In this document: in pieces, positions 7,276 to 14,843 of the stretch
Numbering within the stretch: position 1 is the stretch's first letter
Layout of the letters: each line of letters begins with the position of its first letter
From: JAUVXE01 sp964349355
GTDB lineage: Bacteria; Actinomycetota; Coriobacteriia; Anaerosomatales; SLCP01
Assembly (NCBI GenBank): GCA_964349355.1
Contig: CAYGFZ010000041.1
Location: forward strand, 1 to 18,310
Length of the DNA stretch: 18,310 bases
Reading direction: 5' to 3'
Program-made: the position numbers and the translations under genes
Notes under the pieces: generated by a model
The model's database searches: none
What the model saw: only the letters and a program-made list of their open reading frames with translations
What the model was told of the DNA's origin: nothing

Positions 7276-9779
7276 ATGGTCGAGTTCGACCGTAGTGCGT
7301 TCATAGGCAAGTTCCAGGAGGAGGCAACAGATCTCCTCCAGCGCCTCAACGAAGGCGTCATCATGCTTGAGGACGCGCCTGGCGACCGCGATCTCATCGA
7401 CCGGATGCTCCGTGACGCGCACACGCTCAAGGGTTCGTCACGTATGGTCGGGCTCATCGAGATCTCGGATATCGCTCACCGGCTCGAAGATGTCATGGTC
7501 AAGATCCGCGAGAGGGAGATGCCTTACACGCCGGAGATGAGCGACCGCTTCTTCGATGCGCTCGACGCGATCGTCCACCTTTCCGAGATCGCCGGGACCG
7601 ATGTTGCGCCCTCGATCGATCTCCCGGGCCTGCAGGCGAGCCTGACAGCCCTGGCCGAAGGCGAGGACTCCGTCGGGGAAGAGGCGAGCCAGGAGACGGC
7701 AGAAGCATCTCCGAAGCGATCCAAGGGCCCGAAGACAACGAAGGCACAGTCCTCACCGGTCGCGGCTTCCGTCGCCCGGGATGACGAGTCAGATGAGCCG
7801 GATGTCGCGGAACCCGCGGTTCGCGCTGTCCCCGGTCAGCCGCAGCGCGTCCAACGAGATGAGAAGCTCGAAGCGAAGGTCCAGCATACGATCAGGATCA
7901 AGACGTCTCAGGTCGATGACCTGCTCAATCTGGTGAGTGAGGTCGTCATCTCGCAGATCAAGTCTGAACAGCGTGCCCGCGAGCTCAGGCAGAATACCGC
8001 AAAGTACGCCGAACTCTGGCAGGCATGGCTGCGCATGAGGAGCGCGCTTACGTCGATTCCGCACACCGAGGAGGTCGTTGCCTCTCAGCTCATCGATGAA
8101 GTGACCATCATCGGGTCGATGCTGACCGATTTACGCTTGACTCAGGTAGGCTTCTCCAAGAGCCTCACCGACGACACCTCGCGAGCGAGCGTGGTCATCA
8201 ACGACCTGCAGGAGCAGGGCATGCGGCTTCGCATGCTGCCGGTGAGTACTGTCTTCTCGACGTTCCCCAGGGCGATGCGTGACCTCGCTCGCTCTTTCAA
8301 TAAGGATGTCGACCTCTTCATCGAAGGAGGGGACACCGAACTCGACAAGAAGGTGCTCGAGGAGATCAACGATCCGCTCATCCATATCATGCGAAACGCG
8401 GTCGATCATGGGATCGAGTCGGCCGAAGTCCGGCGGGCTCTCGGAAAGCCGGAGACGGGCACGATCCAGATGTCGGCACGACAAGAAGGTGACCACATCG
8501 TCATCGAGATCGCAGATGACGGCGCGGGCATCGACCCGGACAAGGTTCGCGCCTCGGCAGTTCGCAAGGGCTACATCTCCCAGGCCGAGTCCGACGCGAT
8601 GTCGGATCGCGAAGCGACCTACCTCATCTTCGAAAAGGGCTTTTCGACGAGCGCCATCATCACCGAGATCTCCGGCCGGGGCGTCGGTATGGACGTGGTC
8701 CGCGAGTTCATCGTCGAGAAACTCAAAGGCTCGCTCGATGTGTACAGCACGATGGGGGAGGGTAGCCGATTCCGACTGACCATCCCGCTGACCCTCGCTA
8801 TCATCCGGGCGTTGATGCTTCGCGTCGGCGNNNNNNNNNNNNNNNNNNNNNNNNNNNNNNNNNNNNNNNNNNNNNNNNNNNNNNNNNNNNNNNNNNNNNN
8901 NNNNNNNNNNNNNNNNNNNNNNNNNNNNNNCTGACCATCCCGCTGACCCTCGCTATCATCCGGGCGTTGATGCTTCGCGTCGGCGACCAGGTCTACGCGC
9001 TGCCGACCGCTTCGGTCGACGAGACGCTGCGGGTCGATCCATCGAGCGTCATCAAGGTGGAAGGCCGCGAGGTCATCCGCCGTCAGCGGCGCACCATCCC
9101 TCTAGTGCGCCTCGCAGACATCCTCGGCGTCCCCGGAGATGATCAGGCCAAGACGAAGATCCCGATCGCCAACGTCGGTTTTTCCGGGCACCGGATGGGG
9201 TTCATCGTAGACGCGCTCGTGGGCGAGCAGCAGATAGTCATCAAGACTCTTGGCAACCATCTGCACAAGGTCAATAACATCGCCGGGGTCACCATCCTTG
9301 GCGCCGGGGAAGTCGTGCCGATCCTCAACGTCCCGGATCTCATGAAGAACGCCCGTCAGCGGGCGGGCCGTCGGACGACCGGTGGCGAGAAGGCAGAGAC
9401 GGTCGAGGGTCCCGGCAAGGTGTTGATCTGCGAAGACTCGTTCACAACTCGCGAACTCGAGCGTTCGATCTTCGAGGCGGCCGGATACGAGGTAGAGGTA
9501 GCCATGGACGGGGAGGAGGGCCTTGAGAAGCTAAGGCAGGGCCTTGCGGTCGATGCGGTCGTGACCGACGTGCAGATGCCCAGGATGACCGGGTTCGAGC
9601 TCACTGCAGCGATCAAGGCCGACAAAAAACTCAAAGAGATCCCTGTGATCATCGTGACCTCGCTGGAGCGTGAAGAGGAGAAGGCGCAGGGTATCGCTGC
9701 GGGGGCCGACGCCTACATCACCAAGTCGGTATTCAACCAGGACACACTGCTCGATACGGTGGAGCGGCTGATCCGTTAG
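7276..9779 (+). CDS. cheA: CheA histidine kinase with C-terminal receiver (CheA-REC hybrid), split by an assembly gap
   Basis: CheA autophosphorylates on a histidine and passes phosphate to receivers. Visible in order are an HPt domain with phospho-site H49 (AHTLKGSSRM), a Pro/Ala-rich linker (about 130-200) with no recognisable P2 domain, the dimerisation domain (about 205-340), and the ATPase domain with N box HIMRNAVDHG (370-379), ADDGAG, FSTS and GRGVGMD. A CheW-like P5 domain follows, then a receiver (663-782) with phosphoacceptor D713. As deposited the frame breaks at 100 Ns. Joining 8830 directly to 8986, which removes the Ns and one copy of a 55-bp duplication, restores a single 782-residue frame reading LRVGDQVYALP, exactly what P5 requires. 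AGAGGAG (7262-7268) precedes the ATG by 7 bases. The fused receiver recalls ChpA and may act as a phosphate sink or a second output. Confidence 0.93.
8776..8830 (+). repeat. 55-bp gap-flanking duplication, upstream copy
   Basis: These 55 bases, which end at the first N, are identical to the 55 bases that start right after the gap (8931-8985). They encode the beginning of the P5 domain (LTIPLTLAIIRALMLRVG). An exact match abutting both sides of an N run is the signature of two contig ends sharing a k-mer overlap that was scaffolded instead of merged. It is not thought to exist in the genome as a repeat. Confidence 0.95.
8831..8930. other. Assembly gap of 100 Ns (artefactual)
   Basis: One hundred Ns is the conventional placeholder for a gap of unknown size. 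Because its two flanks are identical over 55 bases and cheA becomes continuous when they are merged, no sequence is likely to be missing: the true genome should be 155 bases shorter here. Confidence 0.97.
8931..8985 (+). repeat. 55-bp gap-flanking duplication, downstream copy
   Basis: This is the second, identical copy of the bases before the gap. Left in place, it shifts cheA out of frame (155 is not a multiple of 3), and gene callers will report a truncated CheA plus a separate 270-residue 'CheW-REC' protein starting at 8967. That start codon is an internal methionine of CheA. Confidence 0.95.
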
Positions 9780-9802
9780 CCATACCTAGGGGGAGTTTGT
9801 CC

Positions 9803-10858
9803 GTGGTCGAACAGTCGGTACGCGTGCTCATCGTTGACGACTCACTCGTCGCCCGCGAGATGCTCGCTCAGATACTCGCGACCGATCCCTACATCGAGGT
9901 AGTGGGGATGGCCACCAATGGCGAAGAGGCGGTCACAATGACTGCCGAGCTTCGTCCGGATCTGATCACGATGGACATCCACATGCCCAAGATGGACGGG
10001 CTTATCGCGACCGAGCGGATCATGGCGTATACGCCGACGCCGATCCTTGTCGTTTCGTCGTCGGTGTACGGCGAGGGGATGGGGCGGGCGTTCGATGCGC
10101 TCGAGTCCGGAGCGCTTGAGGTCATCAAGAAGCCTGAGCCCAGGGAGTGGGCGGATCTCGAGCGCATAGGGCGCGACGTGATCAGAAAGGTGCGACTGCT
10201 CTCCCGCGTTCGCGTCATCACGCACATCAAAGGCAAACGTGCCGGACGTATCGTCGCACCGCCGATGCTCGGAGTGGATGTGGTCCGCAGGGAAGGACCC
10301 GCGCTTATCGCGATCGGCTCTTCGACAGGCGGCCCCTCGGCGCTCCTCAACATCCTCGGACGCCTCCCGGCCGACATCCCGGTACCAATCGTGGTCGCGC
10401 AACACATCGCGGACGGGTTCATCCCCGGCCTCGTGAACTGGCTGGACTCAGGCTGCAAACTGAGAGTGGCTGCTGCCGAGGATGGAGCGATCGCAAAGCC
10501 CGGTGTCGCCCACTTTGCGCCGACGGGCCTGAATCTCGCGATGGATGGGACACGGATGCGCTTTCGCGAGCCCACGGCGGGTCAGCTCTACATCCCGTCT
10601 GCGGACACGCTCTTCCAGTCGGTGGCTCGCTCATTCGGCCGCACCGCCATCGGGGTTCTTCTGACGGGCATGGGCGCCGACGGTGCCCTCGGCCTCAAGG
10701 AGATGCACGATGCGGGCGCGTCCACCATCGCCCAGGACGAGGCTACATCGGCGGTATACGGGATGCCGAAGGCCGCGAAGGAGATCGGCGCAGCGGGAGT
10801 GGTGCTGCCGGTCCACGAGATCGCGACAGAGCTCGAGCGCGTCATCGCCGAGGGGTAG
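9803..10858 (+). CDS. cheB: CheB receptor methylesterase/deamidase
   Basis: CheB removes methyl groups from receptor glutamates and is activated by phosphorylation of its receiver. The 351 residues comprise a receiver with D12/D13 and phosphoacceptor D58 (ITMDIHMPKMDG), a linker (about 125-160), and the esterase domain. The catalytic triad is complete: S174 (GSSTGG), H201 (AQHIADGF) and D293 (GMGADGALG). The GTG at 9803 is chosen because AGGGGGAG (9788-9795) lies 7 bases upstream; the TTG at 9797 would be almost in contact with that site. It follows cheA by 23 bases and closes the operon. The weak 5-bp inverted repeat after it (10874-10892) has no T-tract and is not a convincing terminator. 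Confidence 0.95.
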   Translation: MVEQSVRVLIVDDSLVAREMLAQILATDPYIEVVGMATNGEEAVTMTAELRPDLITMDIHMPKMDGLIATERIMAYTPTPILVVSSSVYGEGMGRAFDALESGALEVIKKPEPREWADLERIGRDVIRKVRLLSRVRVITHIKGKRAGRIVAPPMLGVDVVRREGPALIAIGSSTGGPSALLNILGRLPADIPVPIVVAQHIADGFIPGLVNWLDSGCKLRVAAAEDGAIAKPGVAHFAPTGLNLAMDGTRMRFREPTAGQLYIPSADTLFQSVARSFGRTAIGVLLTGMGADGALGLKEMHDAGASTIAQDEATSAVYGMPKAAKEIGAAGVVLPVHEIATELERVIAEG

Positions 10859-10909
10859 ACAGCCGAGGATTACGGTGCCTTCTGCGCGCACCCGGGGTAG
10901 CGAGCGCGG

Positions 10910-10921
10910 TATACTCCCTGT
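10910..10921 (+). promoter_or_regulatory. -10 element of a probable leaderless murI promoter
   Basis: TATACT (10910-10915) lies six bases before the murI ATG at 10922, so transcription would be expected to start at or next to the start codon. No Shine-Dalgarno sequence precedes murI. TANNNT at this distance is the known layout of leaderless genes, which are common in Actinobacteria. No good -35 is visible. Confidence 0.6.
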
Positions 10922-11851
10922 ATGGAGACTCTGCCGATCGGCATCTTCGACTCAGGGCTGGGGGGCTTGACCGTCGCCCGCGAGGTGACGCGCGCTCTGC
11001 CGCACGAGCGCATCGTCTACTTCGGCGATACGGCCCGCTGCCCCTACGGCCCTCGTGACCTCGCGGAGGTCCGTCGTTTCGTGCTCGAGATCGGTACATG
11101 GCTCGAGCACAGGCCGGTCAAGCTCGTTGTCGTCGCATGCAACACCGCGACTGCCGCAGGACTCGCGCTCGCGCAACGGGTGTTCGACGTGCCGGTGATC
11201 GGTGTCGTCGAGCCGGGTGCGCGAGCGGCAGTGCGAGCGAGTGTCAACCGCAGCATCGGGGTGATCGGCACTGTGGGGACTGTCGAATCGGGCGCGTACA
11301 GCCGTGCAGCCCGCGCCATCGACGCAGGCGTGACGGTGTTCTCGGTAGCGACTCCGAAGTTCGTCGATGTGGTCGAGGCGGGCTTGCGCCGCGGTCCAGG
11401 TACGCTCGAGGACTGGCTCGCCGAGTCTTCCGAGGTCTTCATCCGGCCCTCCTTCTACGAACTCGCCCGCGACTATCTTTCGTCGCTGAAGCGTTCGGGG
11501 GTCGACACACTGGTTCTCGGATGCACACACTTCCCCCTGCTCCAGGCTGCTATCCAGCAGGTGATGGGCCCTCAGGTCCGCATCATCAGCTCCGCCGAGG
11601 AGACCGCACGTGAGGTGGCTGAGACGCTTGCCAGGCGAGGACACCTCGCGCTCGGGGAAGAGCGGGAGACTGTGCATCACTTTGCGACCACCGGGGACGC
11701 CGGGGAGTTCGCCCGGCTCGGATCGCGCGTGTTCCGCTCGCATATCGAAGCGGCGGATCACGTGTCGCTACAGGAGCTGGTGGCGCTGCCGGATGCAGAG
11801 CGCCTGGATGCACTCGCTGAAGAGGCGGAGATGGAGGCGGCATGCGGCTGA
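10922..11851 (+). CDS. murI: Glutamate racemase
   Basis: This enzyme converts L-glutamate to D-glutamate for peptidoglycan in the cytoplasm. The 309 residues start with the family signature GIFDSGLGGLTV (D10) and carry both catalytic cysteines, C73 (VACNTATA) and C201 (LGCTHFPLL). The segment YFGDTARCPYGPR binds substrate in this family. It is about 40 residues longer than many homologues because of a C-terminal extension (HHFATTGDAGEFARLG onward); the phrase FATTGD occurs in other MurI proteins, so this is not foreign. The ATG has no ribosome site, in keeping with leaderless initiation. It overlaps the next gene by 10 bases. Confidence 0.96.
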   Translation: METLPIGIFDSGLGGLTVAREVTRALPHERIVYFGDTARCPYGPRDLAEVRRFVLEIGTWLEHRPVKLVVVACNTATAAGLALAQRVFDVPVIGVVEPGARAAVRASVNRSIGVIGTVGTVESGAYSRAARAIDAGVTVFSVATPKFVDVVEAGLRRGPGTLEDWLAESSEVFIRPSFYELARDYLSSLKRSGVDTLVLGCTHFPLLQAAIQQVMGPQVRIISSAEETAREVAETLARRGHLALGEERETVHHFATTGDAGEFARLGSRVFRSHIEAADHVSLQELVALPDAERLDALAEEAEMEAACG

Positions 11852-12624
11852 CTGTGCTGGGTTCGGCGGCCTCGTTCGCGGGGCCGGGTCAGGCGTGCGC
11901 GGGACACCTGTTGGAGGCTGCCGGGTCGAGGGTGCTCCTAGACTGCGGGAACGGTGTGGTCGCCAATCTTGGCCGCGTGATCGATCCGCTCACACTCGAC
12001 GCGGTCTTCATCACTCACGACCACCCTGATCACTTCCTCGATGTCTACGCGCTCCAAGCGCTGTTGCGCTACGCCCCCGAGGGTCCGGCAGCACCGCTCG
12101 AACTCCGCCTGCCGACGGGGCTGTTCGAACGGATGCAGTGTATACTTTCCGAGCGTGGAGCCGGTGAACTCGCTGCAGCATTCGATGTGCGTCCGCTGGT
12201 CGCCGAAGAGCCCGTCGCCATCGGCCGACTCACCATCACGCCCCGGAAGGTCGATCACACCGACCACTCCTACGCGTTGGTAGCCGCAGACGGTGTCGCC
12301 ACGCTGTGCTACACCTCCGACACGTCGCCCGGCGAGGCGACCCTGCGTGCAGCATGTGGGTGCGATCTGCTTCTGGCCGAGGCGACACTGCCCGAGGCGT
12401 ACGAAGGCCGCGCTCCACACCTGACTGCCCGTCAGGCAGGAGTCCTCGCTCGCGAGGCGGGTGCAGGCGCTCTCGTGCTCACACACGTGTGGGCGACCAA
12501 CGACCGTGCGCTCGCGGCCTCCGAGGCAGCCGCGGAGTTCGCCGGGCCGGTCATGGTCGCGACGGAACTAGAGACCTACGAGGTCACACCGGCCTCGACA
12601 CAGACGGAAGGAATCGACGTATGA
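11842..12624 (+). CDS. Metallo-beta-lactamase-fold hydrolase, Rv1339-like
   Basis: This 260-residue metallo-hydrolase carries the HDHPDH zinc motif at 59-64 and further candidate ligands H139 (or H142), D160 (YTSDTSPG) and H215 (VLTHVW). The order of these motifs and the neighbours murI, rph and rdgB match the mycobacterial Rv1338-Rv1341 block. Rv1339 has been reported as an atypical cyclic-nucleotide phosphodiesterase, so cAMP hydrolysis is a reasonable hypothesis. RNase Z-like nucleic-acid cleavage is the alternative; the protein is shorter than RNase Z, and I see no exosite arm. GGAGG (11833-11837) inside the end of murI serves the ATG. It overlaps rph by 4 bases (ATGA). The family is firm and the substrate uncertain. 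Confidence 0.9.
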   Translation: MRLTVLGSAASFAGPGQACAGHLLEAAGSRVLLDCGNGVVANLGRVIDPLTLDAVFITHDHPDHFLDVYALQALLRYAPEGPAAPLELRLPTGLFERMQCILSERGAGELAAAFDVRPLVAEEPVAIGRLTITPRKVDHTDHSYALVAADGVATLCYTSDTSPGEATLRAACGCDLLLAEATLPEAYEGRAPHLTARQAGVLAREAGAGALVLTHVWATNDRALAASEAAAEFAGPVMVATELETYEVTPASTQTEGIDV

Positions 12625-13367
12625 CGAGAGCCGATGGACGCGAGTCCGATTCTCTTCGCTCAGTGTGCGTGACGCGCAGGTATCTGCGCCACGCACACGG
12701 GAGCTGCATGTTCGAACTCGGTGACACGAAGGTGCTCTGTGCGGCCAGCATCACCGAGGGTGTCGCCGGATGGCGACGCGGGTCGGGCAAGGGCTGGGTG
12801 ACCGCCGAGTACGCCCTCCTGCCTGCATCGACTCATACGCGCTCCAGGCGGGAGTCGGCTGCGGCTGGCGGCCTCAAGGGCCGCACTCACGAGATCCAGC
12901 GGCTCATCGGGCGCTCGTTGCGCACGGTCGTCGATATGGGCGCGATGGGCGGGGAGTGTACGATGGCGGTCGACTGTGACGTCATCCAGGCGGACGGCGG
13001 AACGCGCACGGCGGCGATCACCGGTGCCTATCTTGCCGTTCACGATGCGTTCGCAACGTGGCGGGATGCAGGACGTATCCCAGAGTTGCCGCTCGTCGAC
13101 TTCGTAGCGGCGACCTCGGTGGGGATGGTCGACGGCGTGTGTATGCTCGATCTCGACTACCCCGAGGATTCGGTCGCCGAGATCGACATGAACGTGGTCA
13201 TGGATGGTAAAGGACGATTCATCGAGGTGCAGGGAACCGGGGAGCGTACGCCGTTCGACCGTGCACTCCTCGACGAGATGCTCGATCTGGCCAGTGGTGG
13301 GATCGCACGCTTGGTGGATTTCCAGCGCCGAGTGATCGCGGAGGACACCGATGTCGCAGAGCTCTGA
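12621..13367 (+). CDS. rph: Ribonuclease PH
   Basis: RNase PH is a phosphate-dependent 3'-5' exoribonuclease that trims tRNA 3' ends. The 248 residues show the family landmarks in order: GKGWVTAEYALLPAST, RTHEIQRLIGRSLR, DCDVIQADGGTRTAAITGA, and the catalytic acidic stretch around DYPEDSVAEIDMNVVM, followed by EVQGTGE. Length is typical. The ATG at 12621 is set by GGAAGGAA (12606-12613) and by the 4-base overlap with the upstream stop; an in-frame extension back to 12306 only reads through the hydrolase gene. It overlaps rdgB by 17 bases. Confidence 0.97.
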   Translation: MTRADGRESDSLRSVCVTRRYLRHAHGSCMFELGDTKVLCAASITEGVAGWRRGSGKGWVTAEYALLPASTHTRSRRESAAAGGLKGRTHEIQRLIGRSLRTVVDMGAMGGECTMAVDCDVIQADGGTRTAAITGAYLAVHDAFATWRDAGRIPELPLVDFVAATSVGMVDGVCMLDLDYPEDSVAEIDMNVVMDGKGRFIEVQGTGERTPFDRALLDEMLDLASGGIARLVDFQRRVIAEDTDVAEL

Positions 13368-14004
13368 GACGACATCTGAGCTGCACATGCCGGCAGGCAA
13401 GAGAGTGGTTGTCGCGACCGGCAATCCGCACAAGGTCGACGAGATACGTACGGCGCTCGCCTTCACCGGCTGGGATTTCGTCGCGGCCGGTGAGGTCGGA
13501 GAGTGGCCCGAGCCCGAGGAGACCGGTACGACCTTCCTCGAGAACGCACGCATCAAGGCCGAGGCGGCCCACGCCGCGTTCGGACTGTCGGCGCTCGCTG
13601 ATGACTCCGGCCTCGAGGTCGACGCGCTCGACGGCGAACCCGGTGTGTACTCGAGTCGCTATGCGGGACCGACGGCTACCGACGCCGAGAACAACCGCCG
13701 ACTCCTCATCGCCCTCGGCGACACACCTCGTGTACGCCGAGGAGCCCGTTTCCGCAGCGTGATCGTGTTGATTGCCGAAGACGGGACCGAGGTGGTGGCG
13801 GAAGGGGCGTGTGAGGGACATATCGGCGACGAACTGCGCGGTGAGAAGGGTTTCGGCTACGATCCCCTCTTCTGGCCCGATGACGTTCCCGGTCACACGA
13901 TGGCCGAACTCTCCCTGCATGCGAAGAACGCCATCAGCCATCGGGGCGTTGCGCTGCGCGGACTCGCGGAGAAACTCGGCCGACCCGAGGAAGACCGGCT
14001 CTAG
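13351..14004 (+). CDS. rdgB: Non-canonical purine NTP pyrophosphatase (RdgB/HAM1)
   Basis: This enzyme hydrolyses dITP, ITP and XTP to monophosphates, which keeps deaminated purines out of DNA and RNA. The 217 residues contain the nucleotide-binding start ATGNPHKVDEI, the catalytic ADDSGLEVDALDGEPGVYSSR (D84/D85), GEKGFGYDPLF, and the C-terminal KNAISHRG, so all family signatures are intact. The first 16 residues are extra compared with many homologues. I keep the ATG at 13351 because GGAGG (13340-13344) is ideally placed; the ATG at 13387 has no such site. It ends the murI operon, and no terminator is visible before the tRNA promoter that follows. Confidence 0.96.
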   Translation: MSQSSETTSELHMPAGKRVVVATGNPHKVDEIRTALAFTGWDFVAAGEVGEWPEPEETGTTFLENARIKAEAAHAAFGLSALADDSGLEVDALDGEPGVYSSRYAGPTATDAENNRRLLIALGDTPRVRRGARFRSVIVLIAEDGTEVVAEGACEGHIGDELRGEKGFGYDPLFWPDDVPGHTMAELSLHAKNAISHRGVALRGLAEKLGRPEEDRL

Positions 14005-14011
14005 ATTCCAT

Positions 14012-14040
14012 TTGCCCCCTTGCCAGGCAGAACATATACT
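14012..14040 (+). promoter_or_regulatory. Promoter of the tRNA cluster
   Basis: TTGCCC (14012-14017), a 17-base spacer and TATACT (14035-14040) form the best sigma-70-type promoter in the window. The expected start is near 14047, about 55 bases before tRNA-Pro. The leader contains a perfect 7-bp inverted repeat, CAGGCAC (14053-14059) with GTGCCTG (14074-14080). Confidence 0.65.
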
Positions 14041-14101
14041 GTGCCTTGCCCTCAGGCACGGTGGCCCGCGAGGGTGCCTGTCAAAGAGGGGCGCACAAGG
14101 T

Positions 14102-14178
14102 CGGGCCGTAGCGCAGCTTGGTAGCGCATCTGCTTTGGGAGCAGAGGGTCGTCGGTTCGAATCCGGCCGGCCCGACCA
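14102..14178 (+). tRNA. tRNA-Pro (anticodon TGG)
   Basis: The 77 bases fold as a complete cloverleaf: acceptor stem CGGGCCG/CGGCCCG, anticodon stem TCTGC/GCAGA around loop TTTGGGA, and T-loop TTCGAAT. The anticodon TGG reads CCA and, by wobble, other Pro codons. CCA is encoded (14176-14178). Confidence 0.97.
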
Positions 14179-14181
14179 GAT

Positions 14182-14257
14182 GCGGCGGTAGTTCAATTGG
14201 TAGAGCATCAGCCTTCCAAGCTGATTGTTGCGGGTTCGAGTCCCGTCCGCCGCTCCA
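14182..14257 (+). tRNA. tRNA-Gly (anticodon TCC)
   Basis: The 76 bases have acceptor stem GCGGCGG/CCGCCGC, anticodon loop CTTCCAA, T-loop TTCGAGT and encoded CCA. It begins only 3 bases after tRNA-Pro, so both must come from one transcript. Confidence 0.97.
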
Positions 14258-14287
14258 TTGACAACCTCGCGTTTCGGGGGGTACCGT
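14258..14287 (+). promoter_or_regulatory. Possible promoter upstream of tRNA-Arg
   Basis: A perfect TTGACA (14258-14263), starting on the base after the CCA of tRNA-Gly, is followed after 18 bases by TACCGT (14282-14287), a weak TANNNT. The start would be near 14294, ahead of tRNA-Arg. The strong -35 supports it; the -10 is poor. Confidence 0.35.
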
Positions 14288-14320
14288 TCTCCTTCGGTGC
14301 GCTCCCGGACGCGTGTATAT

Positions 14321-14397
14321 GCGCCCGTAGCTCAGCTGGATAGAGCGGGAGACTTCTAATCTCTAGGTCGGGGGTTCGAATCCCTCCGGGCGTGCCA
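14321..14397 (+). tRNA. tRNA-Arg (anticodon TCT)
   Basis: The 77 bases have acceptor stem GCGCCCG/CGGGCGT with a G-T first pair, anticodon loop CTTCTAA between GAGA and TCTC, T-loop TTCGAAT and encoded CCA. It decodes AGA, and AGG by wobble, both rare in this GC-rich genome. Confidence 0.96.
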
Positions 14398-14410
14398 TGA
14401 CTTTCATACG

Positions 14411-14487
14411 GTGGGTGTAGCTCAGTTGGTTAGAGCGCCGGACTGTGGCTCCGGAGGCCGCGGGTTCAAGTCCCGTTACCCACCCCA
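14411..14487 (+). tRNA. tRNA-His (anticodon GTG)
   Basis: The acceptor stem GTGGGTG/TACCCAC, anticodon stem CCGGA/TCCGG around CTGTGGC, and encoded CCA are clear. A G at 14410 opposite discriminator C14484 supplies the extra 5' G that histidyl-tRNA synthetase requires. Thirteen bases separate it from tRNA-Arg, so the two are probably co-transcribed. Confidence 0.96.
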
Positions 14488-14521
14488 TGTGAATCCAGCG
14501 ACGCGCCAGCGTGCGGGTCGC

Positions 14522-14549
14522 TTGCATTTCGTGTGCAAGACGGTAGAAT
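14522..14549 (+). promoter_or_regulatory. Putative promoter of tRNA-Lys
   Basis: TTGCAT (14522-14527), 16 bases, and TAGAAT (14544-14549) precede tRNA-Lys, with the expected start near 14556. The -35 overlaps a small inverted repeat (CTTGCA 14521-14526 with TGCAAG 14534-14539). Confidence 0.45.
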
Positions 14550-14564
14550 GGCGGAGCGTTTCAT

Positions 14565-14640
<76 letters not shown>

Positions 14641-14652
14641 TCGCGATATCTG

Positions 14653-14681
14653 AAGGCCGAGGAGAACTTCCTCGGTCTTTT
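14653..14681 (+). terminator. Intrinsic terminator after tRNA-Lys
   Basis: An 11-bp stem (AAGGCCGAGGA 14653-14663 with TCCTCGGTCTT 14669-14679, one G-T pair) closes a 5-base loop and runs into TTTT (14678-14681). It is the only convincing intrinsic terminator in the window and separates the Lys and Leu transcripts. Confidence 0.75.
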
Positions 14682-14684
14682 CGC

Positions 14685-14690
14685 TATACT
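14685..14690 (+). promoter_or_regulatory. -10 element before tRNA-Leu
   Basis: TATACT lies 20 bases before tRNA-Leu, directly downstream of the terminator, giving an expected start near 14697. The -35 position falls inside the terminator stem and does not match the consensus. The identical hexamer serves the tRNA-Pro and murI promoters. Confidence 0.45.
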
Positions 14691-14709
14691 GGGGAGCCGT
14701 TCTGAACGT

Positions 14710-14794
14710 GCGGGCGTGGCGGAATTGGCAGACGCGCCAGGTTTAGGTCCTGGTGAGGAAACTTGTGGAGGTTCGAGTCCTCTCGCCCGCACCA
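14710..14794 (+). tRNA. tRNA-Leu (anticodon TAG)
   Basis: The 85-base class II tRNA has a variable arm (TGAGGAAACTTGT region), acceptor stem GCGGGCG/CGCCCGC, anticodon stem CCAGG/CCTGG around TTTAGGT, and encoded CCA. It reads CUA and related Leu codons. No terminator separates it from tig. Confidence 0.96.
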
Positions 14795-14843
14795 GCGTAC
14801 AATCCGGTTCTGGCATGCCGTTCATACACCCGTAGGAGGACTG

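Noticed and set aside
8967..9779. A separate gene encoding a CheW-like plus receiver protein
   Set aside because: It is the C-terminal part of cheA. Merging the duplicated 55 bases restores one frame, and the apparent start is an internal Met with no ribosome site.
10874..10892. Terminator after cheB (GGTGC/GCACC)
   Set aside because: A 5-bp stem with a 9-base loop and no T-tract is too weak to call.
12141..12146. TATACT -10-like hexamer followed by a GTG, inside the hydrolase gene
   Set aside because: The GTG is out of frame with the gene and there is no -35; the hexamer is explained by coding sequence.
13219..14208. 329-residue open frame on the - strand
   Set aside because: It runs antisense through rph, rdgB and two tRNA genes, so it cannot be a real coding region.
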